Assembly: GCA_947179485.1 (NCBI GenBank)
Contig: OX359249.1
Location: 47,505,415 to 47,569,414 of the forward strand
DNA length: 64,000 nt
Direction of reading: 5' to 3'
DNA from: Allacma fusca
Taxonomy: Eukaryota > Arthropoda > Collembola > Symphypleona > Sminthuridae
A model generated the notes under the pieces. That model was not told where the DNA came from, searched no databases, and was given only the letters and a program-made list of their open reading frames with translations. This document shows, piece after piece, positions 1 to 12,675 of this stretch; positions within the stretch are counted from its first letter, which is position 1; each line of letters begins with the position of its first letter. The position numbers and the translations under genes are program-made.

Positions 1-1159
1 ATTTGTTGTTTTTTTTTTTTTAAAAAACACACACATTGAAGTGTTAGAATCCTCCCTGATGGTTTTAAATTGCCAGGATATCTCTTGTTGTTACAGTTAC
101 ATTACTGGAACGATTACTGGGCCTGACATGGTTATTTGACTGGGATTGTGTGGTAGGGAGGGGGTATATATGGAGATCTGACAATGTTAGTCAAATGAGC
201 GTTGAAGAGACTCCGGGGATTTTTGTGAGTGAGGATAGAGACTAATAAACTAAAATGTCCTTCCTGCTTTGATATGTAGCACAGGGTTAGGAGTCTATGT
301 GTATCTACTTCTCAGTGTATATGGGAAGTTATAATAATAATTATAATAAATTTGAAGTCATTATGTTGTGAACTATATACACACATATACATAGATACAT
401 GTGTACTAAGTATTCGCAATGTCGAGTGTCTATAGAATTAAAATGACATTAATTTGTGGCATGGAAGGATGCTTCCCTAAGTATCCATTCTCCTCTCGTC
501 TGAGCCCTTAATAATTATCTTGAAATCTTTCCAACTCCGAAACAATCAACTGTCAAGTGTGTCCTTAGAGAAACTAACGACGGATTTTCTGAGAAAGGAA
601 GACTCATTAATCATTATATTTTGATTCAATCCTCACTACTACAGTATAGAGGGAGTCTCATATACTTACAGTATGAGAATAATTAGTATTATTTATAAAT
701 ATTTACGTTATTAAATTTGCTGGAGGGAGAGGGAATGAACACCTGGTGGGGTAATGTATTTTGCAATATCTATATAATTATTGTATATATGTATAATTAT
801 ACTTATATATTCGTTTATATTATCCGACACTCCTGATATTGTTTTTCTTTTGACGGGTGTGGGACAGGATGATTGGAGATCCATGTAATGTTTGTATTAA
901 TTTATTGTTGTTATGTGTGAGAGGACGGAAAGAAATATAAAGTACTTTTTGTCTTTTGGTGGTCCCCGATCGATACACCATCGTCGACTTGTAAACTAAA
1001 CTTTGTGAAACCCTGTGGAAAACGAGGGAAATCTTATTATATTCGAAGGATCGTATGCATGGGTCCGGGCAGAGGTACATCTTAGGTATATCTATAGAGG
1101 TATAATCATCCCTGTCTATATTTAGGGATGGGAAAGGGTTCGGGAGCATTTGTAGGGGA

Positions 1160-1180
1160 ACACACACACACACACACACA
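1160..1180. repeat. (AC)n microsatellite
   Basis: Uninterrupted AC dinucleotide run of about 21 bases. It is one of the two AC-oriented tracts in a region where GT orientation on the + strand prevails. Confidence 0.95.
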
Positions 1181-3940
1181 GCTCAGTGTTTTACATAGTT
1201 ACCTCTGATACAGATAATGATATATATATATACAAGATCCATATATTTTGTTGGATTCTATGAGGGAGAGCCGTGGAGCAAAAGTACAAACAGGAAGGAT
1301 GTAGCTAAATGTTTAAGTTGAACTTGCTTTTGTGTCAAGATGTACCTCTCTTCCTAACACCTTATATACATATACCTGTCTCTCCGCATCTCCATAGAAA
1401 ATATTTATATATATCTATAATTACATATATGTGTCTTCAAAGAAAGTTGGAGTAGAATGTGGCCTTTGGAAGTTACACATAGTATGGGGATATATATATA
1501 AGTATAGATACATTGATGTTACCCTCTATGACGGCGGAAGTAGGGAAGGAGAGATGGTACCATGGATACTTGGGATACCCCTCTGTCCTATATGAGGACC
1601 TACATATACATACATACATAGCTCCGGATAGTACAGTTTTTGATGTGGAAGCATCCCGTGCGAAATTTATATTCAGTGGGGAAGGAACTTTTTTTTCTAT
1701 TTTTTTTTTTAGATGCCTGCATTCATGCAATTCGGATATATGTGTATATAGGTAAAGTGGCTCTTACATTCTATTTACAAATCTGCTGGCTCTAAGCCGG
1801 CCTTCCGGGCTGGTGCATGGAAACCTTAAGGAATATTTATTTACATATAAGGGTCATGCATGCTATGGAAAAATGCTCGTCCATGTATGGATTTCCTCGA
1901 GTCCAGGAGCTGGGTGCATATACATACATGGATACCTATATTTTAGGTATATGAGTGTGCGTAAAAACTCTATTGAAAATTGGTTTGTTCCTTTGCAACT
2001 GTTCCAGCTGGGCTGGATGTGAGAGAATTTCTTGGGCCGTTTATTATGTCAGCGATGGGAACAGGGAGGATGTTGTTTGTTGGTTTTTGTTCTTCTTCTC
2101 CTTTCCTCCTTTCGGAGGACAAGAAAATGGAGGAGGGACGGAAACTTTAGCCGTTGAGTTTGGCATTTATATTTTGCGGAACTGTGTTGGAGGGGGGGGG
2201 GAGAACTGCTGGAGATAATTATTCCAGGGATGAATTCAATTTTACTCTGGGCATTCTTAGCGAATTTCAGGGCGTTTACATGGTCATGAGAGAACGGACG
2301 CGGACGGAGGAGAAGGACCAGTAGACAGATAGTGGTTATTTGATGAAAGTTTTTGCACACACCGACACAGAGGCAACCTCAGTCTACTCCTCTCCTCTCG
2401 CTCCCAGTTGGTAGGGATTGAGCAATTTTAGGTTGGGCTGGAAGAAGAAGGGATGAGAAACGTGTTGGCTGAAATTGCACAATTATCTTTTCATGTTCAG
2501 CGATTTACGACTTTGATGACTCTTTATACTGACTCCATTCAATCTGGTATGCAAAGTAATCTGTACTACAAATCATTGGGTTTCGTAGTATTATTAGGAG
2601 CTCAAGTGGTACTCTTCCCTCAAACACACTCCAGTCTGGAGTAAATCACATTTTTTCTCAAAATCTGCCCTATTTTATTACCCAATACAGTCTATCTATC
2701 TTACATGATTCTATCCATCTATGTATGTAAAGGACGGATATTTCTCCATAATTACTAATTTTCCATGGGTCTCTCTCAATTCAGCCCCTGATGTAGTATT
2801 TAAATTAATTCTATGTAATTTCCTGTCTCCACAAAAATGGAGCCCAGCTCCCTCTAAGCCTGTCAGAAAAAGAAACCTTGGAATTCTTATATGTACATAT
2901 CTGTCATTGGGTAAAAAGAATTTTTTTTTAAAAGGATTATTTCTGAAAAGAAAATCTTTATATATATATTCTCTGTGTTGATTGAACCAGTGCTGTTGAG
3001 GGAAATTGCATTGGAGCATTTGACTGTAAGGACATATGATTTTTTTCACAGGATGGTTTACTATTTGTATTATATGCACATGTGGAAAAAGTTGGCAAAA
3101 GAAAATAAAGAGGGAAGAGGAATAAAAAAATTGTTTGATTTTTTATTGAACTTTGGGAGAAATAGATGAGAAAGAGACAGAGGGAAAGAGGTGAAGGAGA
3201 AGGAAATGAAAAAGTTTTATAGGTGTGCGTATGTATTTCTCCTCAGAGCTCCTAGGTATGTAATCATATAAATTCTTATAGATATGTATGTATATATTTA
3301 TACATATTCTATACCCAAACCTAAAATACATACTGCTCAGAATTTTTTTTCTTCTCATCTCAGTCTATGTGGATCTTGAAGGAAGGAGGATGCGTGTGAA
3401 TGTTTATAATATGTGTGTATGTGTATATATATAATTATATACATACAAAGAGTAGAATCCACCAGAGCTTTGGTAGGGAACTAAATACATATTACAAGGA
3501 GCAGTAGTGTACATGGATTTTGTGAGGAGTGAGGGGGTTTCTTTTTGGTATATTTAAAATGCCCAAGTTGTACCATTAGAAATGTCGAATGACTATCGTT
3601 GTGGAGCACAGTTGAGTGAGCTCAGTCAGAATTTTTGTACAATTTATGCGAAAAAGTCATTTTAAGCTTCTCCTCCCCTTGAGTTCTAGCTCAGTCAGAG
3701 CTGGAACCTGAATGATATTGATGGTTTATTGCATGCGTATACAACAGTCGTCCCTTTCCTAAACTATGTATGTACGTGGATTTTTGTTTCCACACATACA
3801 TACATACATATGTCATTCCAGTATAATAGACTCCCTCTTGTTGTATATAGGAATCTATGTATCTATATACAAAGAGATTTGAACAATTTCTTTTAAAATT
3901 CCTCCTCAAATAAAAAATTCTTGGGAAAATCCAGGATTGT

Positions 3941-3941
<1 letters not shown>

Positions 3942-3976
<35 letters not shown>
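3942..3976. repeat. (CT)n microsatellite
   Basis: Perfect CT run of about 35 bases, the longest of six CT tracts in the same orientation between 3.9 and 22.8 kb. Read on the - strand it is a GA tract, the type of sequence bound by GAGA-type factors in flies. No function is shown here. Confidence 0.95.
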
Positions 3977-3979
<3 letters not shown>

Positions 3980-4813
3980 ATAGATTCGAAGTTCTTTTTT
4001 TAGGCCCAGTTTTTAATTCCAGGAGTAATTTATCCAAAGGGAAAGTTTAAATTGGTCTTGGAGAATAGTTACGTCGTTTTGATTTCCTTTTCAATTATTC
4101 CCACTTGAATGGTTCTATTTTTGAGATTGAATATGACATGAAAGACTCTTTGGGTTTCCTATTTCACTCTCTCAGACTACTGGGGGGATGGATTTACTTT
4201 GAAAGTATCTGTTTGAAATTTAATGTTCACTATTTAAATTATTTCCCGGTTTACAGTGACGTACATAATTATGTACCTATATGATGAGTCACGTAGAACA
4301 GTTGAGTTGAACTCACATTTTGCAACATGAGGCTTCCCTCTGAGATTTGAACCTTTTGATGAGAGGATGTCAAATAGACGAGGATGATGTTGAGGAGGAG
4401 GAGGAAGGAGTACAAGGTAAAAAAAACTTTGAGAAGCTGGAATAACAATGTACCTATTCACGTAATAGTATTGATTCAGTTGAAGGTCGTAGTAAAATGT
4501 AAATTAATTAAAATAAATGTGAGGGCAAAAAGGAGTACATTGACGTGGATTGTAGCGCCGTAAAAAAGAATTTTATTGAAGCGATAAAGAAATACTGTGG
4601 AAATTGGAAAGCATTGCTGCCAAAAGAATCCATTGTGCAAAAATATCCTGCCTCCCCATAGTAGTAGTTACTACACTACACGTACGGCTATGAGCCTATT
4701 TACTACAACTATTCCTATATATAGCTCAAAATCCTCGACACATAAGGGGATACATGGACGCACGTATGGATGCGTGGAAAGTAGGGGAAAGATGTGGGGA
4801 TATTTTGGTTCCA

Positions 4814-4845
<32 letters not shown>
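4814..4845. repeat. (GTA)n microsatellite
   Basis: Trinucleotide GTA/TAG run of about 32 bases. It gives rise to a spurious valine-run open frame on the + strand. Confidence 0.9.
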
Positions 4846-5121
4846 TTTAGTATCTACTTGGGTTTGTATGCATCACAATATCAATGTCCATACATTTTAA
4901 GGCCTAACACATACTATGTATGTAGATACTATATATATGCACTTGCTATAAGAATCCCTGATGTGTCAAGTCATCTGGTCGCAGCCTTCCCCATAATGCG
5001 GAAACTGGCTTTATATTACAAATTGAAATCGCATCTCATCTCCTTTTGCAATCCTTTATGTTCTTGTCGGAATGCTTAACGTGGAGCTGTTACTGAGGCT
5101 AGAGGATTCCATATAGGCCAC

Positions 5122-5150
5122 GTCTCTCTCTCTCTCTCTCTCTCTCTCTC
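5122..5150. repeat. (CT)n microsatellite
   Basis: Perfect CT run of about 28 bases, same orientation as the tract at 3942. Confidence 0.95.
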
Positions 5151-5571
5151 CCCGTGTTTATCTCCCAGCATGTCACTTGGCAGAGCAAAGTTTTTGGGTA
5201 GAAAAGGAGCCATTTATCCAATAAGTTCATATATGGCAGGTTAGCGGGAATTCATAGGGAAAACCAACATGGATAATACAAAATGACAGTCTGCTTTGTA
5301 AGCAAATGGAATCCAAGCTTTCGAATCCTCTCCTTGTATTTATGCCAAAGTGGAGTAGATATTATAAATAGCTTGTGATTACTTACTCTCTCCGTACATC
5401 CCTACGTACATCAGCTTTCGGGACTATACCTATATATGGAGCTCTCCTATAAAATCCTAAACGAGCTTACTTCCAGACAAATATAAGAGCATCTCAAACA
5501 TCTCATATCAAATGGGGGTCTATAGACTTTTTATTGCTCAGGGAAAAAAAAAGAAATGATGGGATTTAGAT

Positions 5572-5576
<5 letters not shown>

Positions 5577-5613
<37 letters not shown>
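5577..5613. repeat. (GT)n microsatellite
   Basis: GT run of about 36 bases, preceded by a short TGTATG-type stretch. Confidence 0.95.
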
Positions 5614-5616
<3 letters not shown>

Positions 5617-6620
5617 CGTTTGTAGTTTGTATGGCATGCATGCATGTATGTAGGATATAATTTGCCCATACTCATATTATAATACATATGTAACTGAACT
5701 GACAGAATGGCTCACTCTTGAAAATTTTGCATGGATCGTTTCAACATTTTTCTCCCTTTTTATTTTTTTTTTACATGTATCTATTGTATCCTCATATCTC
5801 CTCCTTGTACACGTCGAACATTACTTAAATATTTTCCTCCCCAGGATTTTCAGTCTACATTGTATTATCTTCCCGTAATTGCTCCACATATGTATGGAGA
5901 TACAATTGTAGGAATATTTTTTTTTGTGTGGGTATATAGTAGTAAGTATCTATGTATGTACATCTAACTGTGAAAGAAAAAATGAGATGAGAGAAGGAAG
6001 ACATTCAATCAGTTGTTTGTCATACCATTGAAAAGAAAATTGCCATTTGAAACAAGTCGTCATGGTTGAATAAATCTTTAAATTGAACTGAAACACTGTG
6101 GATTTAAATAAAGGAACAATGGTGAAAAAGGCAATTGACAAGTGATGGGCTGTTATAGGATTCTCTTCTCATTTATGCATATGCATTATATATGAAGACC
6201 AACTATATAATACAGTATTTATATAAGTACATCCAGCCACAAACTTATTACTAATACTATAATATATTATCTTGTCCTACATACACAGGTTTCCCTGTGG
6301 CCTCTGGATGTCACATTTGTAAAAGGGACTCTCTCATATATGAGACTCACTTAATACTGGGAATTGGCTTATTATTATTAGTTTTTACTGGGATTAACGG
6401 GAGTCGTTGTTGTTAAACTAATTGCATAATTAATCAGTGGATTGTAGTCCAAGTCTGTTCCCTCTTGTCTCTGTTTAGTTTTGTAGTTGGTGGTGCATGT
6501 GGAAGAAAAATTTACATTGTGAGTAAATTAGTCATTTACTTGAGTCCTTCCTATGGATGATAATTATTATAATTGTTTTAATAGGGAAATCCATTGAGGG
6601 AGTCTATTACTTCTTATGTA

Positions 6621-6642
6621 AAGAGAGAGAGAGAGAGAGAGA
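6621..6642. repeat. (GA)n microsatellite
   Basis: GA run on the + strand, about 22 bases; opposite in orientation to most CT tracts of the region. Confidence 0.95.
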
Positions 6643-7466
6643 TAGAGGGGGGAAGGATATTTTTTTTATATTTAATTGTTAATGTTTTTTTTCGAGCTGA
6701 GTGAGCTCGTTTCGTGTAAGAAAACACATAACGACTCTCATGATTGATGCTCTTGTCAGATTGAATTTTGAAGGAAGGGAAGCTCATTGCTGGGGATTAT
6801 TTATAAGGGGATACATATGCTCACACTTATATGTAAAATCATAGGAAAGTCCCGCATGGTTCTATTCCCATTGGTAGGGAAGATGAGTCACTTGTATTTG
6901 TACTGTGTATGCAAGCAATATTGCTGGAATAGCTGGGAAATTTTATATGGATATGCATCTACCAGTATATTGTATTGTACGTATGTACATACATTGTAAA
7001 ACTGTAAGGTATCTGACTACTTATACGGACGTACATATATAACAAATACCGGAAAATAACATGCGCATCTCTGAACCAGTCCTATTTTAATAGGAGGAGG
7101 AATAAAGACTAGCGTAGTTCATTGAAGTATTCCATGGGTCTCCTTATACCTATACTTATATGTATATTTTGGTATGTCCGATTTTCTATCTCCAGACATT
7201 CCAGAGATAGTGTACATAGAGATGCCTGTATGCCTGTATGTATGTACGTGTGAGTACTTGACTATGTTACATAAAGGCATTTGACATTATGTAACGTATG
7301 GGAACATAATACTTGAAGTGAGCAATTTTTTTAGAGTCAACTTCCAACGAACCTGTAGTGCATAAACATGTAAGGATAAAAATTTCGATGGTGGATCCGA
7401 GAACAATGTACATATTAAAATGTGTTGACTTGTCTCATGTTATTGCATTCAATGTATTTTTCCAAG

Positions 7467-7469
<3 letters not shown>

Positions 7470-7499
<30 letters not shown>
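7470..7499. repeat. (CT)n microsatellite
   Basis: CT run of about 30 bases, followed by further CT-rich sequence to about 7530. Confidence 0.95.
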
Positions 7500-7501
<2 letters not shown>

Positions 7502-8736
7502 GTCTCCCTCACTCCCTCTCCTTCCCTCTCATTGTCAGTAAAATATTTCACTGGGGTAGAGAAGCCAAATTTTTCAAAGTAATTATATCAAATCGTAAGT
7601 AAGTAGAATATAATGTATGGGCAGCTTGAGGCCCCTCTATACCACACTCACTCTTCTTGTCTCTGCGAGTCTACGACAGTACCATTATTGTGAGTGTAGT
7701 ATAGCATGAGTTGATGTGGAGTTACAACCATTTTTGAGCCAAGGATTTACTATCAGGACTTGCGTGAATTTTTCGAATGGTTTTTTATTCTGTCTCATAT
7801 TAAAGGATATGCTCTCCTCTTATTGTAATACTTATACTTTGGGAAAAAGAGGCAAGTTCCGTCCTTTGATTACGTCAAGCCTTCCACCCAGTTGAGACAC
7901 TCACAACGTGGATGGACATCTCCTGCCTGTCCCTAATTTATTCTTATTTTTAGGATCTTATTAATTGACGGAATAGGAAGGTTATCATTTCCAAAAAAAA
8001 CATTGGACTATTACATGATGTTTGAGACCCTGTATTTAGGGCTTAATTGATTGGACATTGTCCAAACTTAGGATTTGACGGACGCTTATTATTATTGTTC
8101 TTCTTTTTTTTTAGCATGTTATCCTGCTTGTTATATAGAATACTGTGTAGAGTAATAATATGGGGAGGAAATGAATTCCACCCTTTTATAGACACTATAT
8201 TTGTGTATATTGAGTCTAGGGGGAAAAACATGTATCTATTGTGTGTCTTTCCTCTAATAATTACTTTCATCTAGTCCTTGATTTATTTCCATTAATAATA
8301 ATTATATTTTTTTGTTCATATGATGTATCTCCTAATCCCAAATGTTTGCGCTACAATTTGTGACCAAACCTATTTTCATGATTATTAACAATTTAGTTCA
8401 CGATCTGTGACTCATTGTTTTCGTGGGGGACGCTCCAACAGCGTATGTATGTATGGGATTTTTTTTGTGACTCTCTTTATTTCTCCTTTGAAATCTATGG
8501 TAATGGGACTGAAGCGTGGAAATATGGAATAAATTGAGTAAGTACTTATATTATTATTTTTCTGTGATGAGGTTACACTTTGTATGGAGCATGATGAGTG
8601 ACAGTTGTCTGACAATGAGCGTGTTCCCTCTAGCGATAATATTCATAATATTTGAGGAGCAATAATAATAATAATAATCATTATTTCTATCTCTTTTCCT
8701 TGTCTTGTTCCTTTTTTGGGACTTTGTAAATTTCCA

Positions 8737-8758
8737 TACACACACACACACACACACA
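8737..8758. repeat. (AC)n microsatellite
   Basis: AC run of about 22 bases. A short ATA/TAA trinucleotide run lies just upstream near 8663-8680. Confidence 0.9.
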
Positions 8759-10597
8759 ATCACGATCATGCAGGCACTCATCACCGATAACCCCAAATGT
8801 TTTGCATTTTCTGAGTCGTGTTTGAGCTTATTTATAGGATTATATCTGGTATATTTAACAATCAAGCTACCATCGGCATCCCCATTATTTCCCGTGTCAA
8901 TCTTTTCCTTGTCTTACCTTGAGAGGAGATAGGATCGTGCCTGAACCAATTCTTAAATGGTTGCATATTTTTTATTTTATTTCTGGAGCTGGAGCACTGC
9001 ATAATTCCTGCATTATATGCGGATTACTACGAATGTAAAACAATAGATTATGTAATCATAGTTTCCAGAATCATTGCGCAATTTGTCGTAATGATTTTTC
9101 CTGGTGTTGTTTTTTTTTTTTTTAAACTTAATTGCGTCAATTAAATTCCATTACTAATATGCATCGGGCGGTTCAGATTCTGACCAGGATATTTCTTACT
9201 TATTATCATCTCCATGATTTCAAGTATCTTAGTTAATGTCATTATAGCATGCGGTGGTTGGGATCGTTTAGGGGCAGATAGAGTCTTGGGTCTTGGAATT
9301 TAGTCCGAACACAAATAGACTCACGTATGGAGGTTTTTGAGGGAGGGTAATTTATTTGTGCATTAGTGGATATTATTGGTTCATTATTTTTGCCGACTGT
9401 AGTTGATATAGAGGACATTGTATGGATGATTTTTGGGAATTTGCTTCTGGAGTATAGATAAGTATATGAGGCTAAGTTTACGATGTATAGTAATATTGTC
9501 GGAAGGTCCAGGGTCCAGGAAAGAATTCAAAGGACTAATTGTAGGCCCGTGGAAACCATGAATAAACAACAATTTGAGATCCATGTAATTATGTATCTAT
9601 GTATATTTTTCTGTATTTTTTTTTTTTTTTGTATTTTATTTATTTTGGTCTCGAAGGTTTTCACCCGTGACCAACATGTACATATGTATATTTACTACGG
9701 GCCTTCGTCTCCAACCCGTTGTTGGTGTGACCATCCCCCGAAGAACCATATTTTAGATCTAATGTTATTTTTGTATTCCCCGAACAGCATGATATTTGTC
9801 CGTCCACCACACCTATACATGTAGATACGTATAAACGTATATAGCTATTTATGCTTGTAGTGGAAACTGTTTATGAGAGAGACTGTACTGTAGAGGGTGT
9901 CATCAAACGTTTCCCGCTCCCCCGTCAGGCTCTACATAAGGGATAATAATTATTATTGTAAAGATTAATGATTGTGTCCTCATTATCAGTTGGTAGGACG
10001 TTTTCCCCCGGATTATTTTTCATATGTCATGATGTCGACAGTTCTGTAAAAATTAAGAACCTCTGACCTTTGGACGTCTCCACAGCATCCCATTGGGAGT
10101 GTCATGGGGTATGTAGTCCTACAAGGGATACTATGGTGGCCCTTATAATTTTATTATCTCAGAATTTCTTCGGGATCAGGGACATTACTGGATTTTGATG
10201 GGAACATGAAATATATTTTGGTTAATTCAATTAGATTTGTAGTGACAACCCTGTAGACCTACTGTGTGCTTAGGGTGTGTTGGGTTTGAAGTTCTACTCC
10301 GTCAGCTCCAAAAAAAAAACTGTAGTGTAACTCCTCCAAATACAACTTTGTAATGTTTTGGTAGAAGGGAAATTTTATTTTGTCATTTAGCAAGGAATGA
10401 AAGGGTTTATTATGGTCCGCAATATATTTTATTACAGCAAGCCTCAGCTTTGCAGTGCTATAGTTGTTCCCTGCCTTCTCTGCACACATCATAAAATTCA
10501 GAAACTGTTGTTGTTCTATCAGTCAGTCAAGTGGATAGTACGCAGCGCCGGTTCCTCCTTATGTATCCCTGTACGCACTACTTATTTACAGTGTGTG

Positions 10598-10627
10598 TAT
10601 TTGTGTGTATGTGTGTGTGTGTGTGTG
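10598..10627. repeat. (GT)n microsatellite
   Basis: Slightly interrupted GT run of about 30 bases. Confidence 0.85.
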
Positions 10628-12645
10628 CTCCTTATATTGAGCGTCTTCTTGCCTAATAGCTGAAGTTTACTTTTGACGAGGAATAACTTCTCTATGTTTA
10701 ACCATGGAAGGCATGAAATCGCTGTTCTTACAGTTCTTATGGTTCAGTATACCTATGTATACCTTTGTGTGCAGACATTTATTGAGTCCATTGCTCCTTA
10801 CTTGTTAGATTTGGGATGGAATAATAATTATTATATGTATCTGACATAAGGGTGTATTCATGAGGTCCGGATGATTTTGAAATAATCAAAATGGCACATA
10901 AAATGGTATTAAATGGCTCAGTGGTTTCCTTCAATGATCGTTTGTCCAGGCTGATATTAGGAGGGACATAGAGGCTTTATTTATTCCATTTAGTACTCGG
11001 GAGTTTCAAGTGTTCTCTGTGAAAGAGCTCCCTCGTATGTATGTACATTATACATAATTATTACTATTTAATTCATGACGGGGGTTTATATGGAAGGGGT
11101 TTTCCTTGACGAGGGGAGAGAGGTTGCAGTCATTGTTTCCCATATATTTGCCAATCTCATTCACACTGTCCTCCATTTGTGTCCACGAAGTTTAGGAAAG
11201 CTTTAAAAAAAAAATCTCAGGAAAAATTAGCTTATACTGATAAATATGCGACGGATCATACAAATACTACGTCCTATTCCATCATATAGCAGTATTATTA
11301 AAGTAGTAATAATTCTCTTTAGGGAGGAGGGTGAGGGCAGAGCGCATTGCGCGGCGCCAGGGGGTCAAACCCTTATGATTTTTTGGGATGACTCCTGTGA
11401 GCCAAGCTGGATGATTAAAATACATATGTCATATTATGGATGTATCAGGTATCTGAGATGAGATATGTACACCTAGTGGGTAGATCAAATCCAGTGGGTA
11501 GAATTGACTGGAAGTGTTTTTAAAGTCTCAGTTTGTGGGATTATATGAAATAATTACATAGTATTGAAGTAGATAGGGAGTTGAGAGTGTAAAGTATGTG
11601 GCTGTCTCGTATCTTCTCTTATAGGCTCAGCTCTATGCATGTAGGAACTATACGAAGCTCTGTAATAATTATATATTATGAATGTGAATTAACTGGGTGC
11701 ATTTAAAATAGCATTTACAATTTGTTGTGGACACTTAAGCTAAGTCGTGCTGTTTGTGTTCTCGTGTTTACTGTTTGTACAAGGCACACGTAGTCCTGGG
11801 ACCATACACATAAGTATACTTACCTACACTGTGTGTGTTGATAGTCATCAAGTGTTCGTATGTATGGGATGGAGGGAAGAAATTGTGCAGTTCTGGATGT
11901 TCCTAAAACTTTATGCAGAACTTCCCTCTGCTGATTTAGCTCTATAGAATTTGCTTTGAATAATGTAATTATTTATAAGGCTCACTCTGCGCATCGCAAT
12001 ATACGTAGATATACCTACGCCTTCCCCAACTTATTTTCTGGGAAATTTTTCTCCTTTCATGTATAATATACGCCTCCTACTATTTTCTGCGGCAGAAGTA
12101 TATTTTTTCCTAATTATTTCCTTTTTTTTTATTATTCTTTTACTATAGTTCCATGTATGAAAGAAACTCTCGGTGTACCTGTAATAGGTACTTAATTTTT
12201 TCCTTCAATTGCATATTTTATGAGGAGACGTGTAGGTACAGATAGTATGGATGTACATACTTCCATGTGTAGCAATGGAAGTTTAGATCTCTGCAGAGAG
12301 GGGAATCTCTGTATTGTTTTACAAAGGGGGAAATGGGAACTATGAATCTATGTAAGTATGTAAATGGGTATGGAATTTTGCATTCTCCTGTAAGTAATTC
12401 CTGATCTTAATCATTACTTAAATACTTGGAAATAATTAGGGATTTTGGAATTCAGAATTGAGTTGGGAAGTGCATTATAGGTGTTATATTGAAGCCACTA
12501 CTGTATTGTGGAAACCCCATTCTAACCAGTGTGGCTGGACTCAGTTTCAAGGACAACCCTGATCCTGTGTAATTACTATGCAAGCGTACCAAGCCACAAA
12601 AACCTTGACGGGATTAAAGTGAGAATACAAAGAAAATTACTCACA

Positions 12646-12675
12646 TCTCTCTCTCTCTCTCTCTCTCTCCTCTCT
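12646..12675. repeat. (CT)n microsatellite
   Basis: CT run of about 24 bases, extended by an imperfect CTCCTCTC tail. Confidence 0.9.

Noticed and set aside
820-1179. 119-codon open frame on the minus strand
   Set aside because: Begins in an AC microsatellite and has no family features; treated as chance.
4597-5079. 160-codon open frame on the + strand
   Set aside because: Runs through a GTA trinucleotide repeat (a valine run) and has no protein-like composition or domain.
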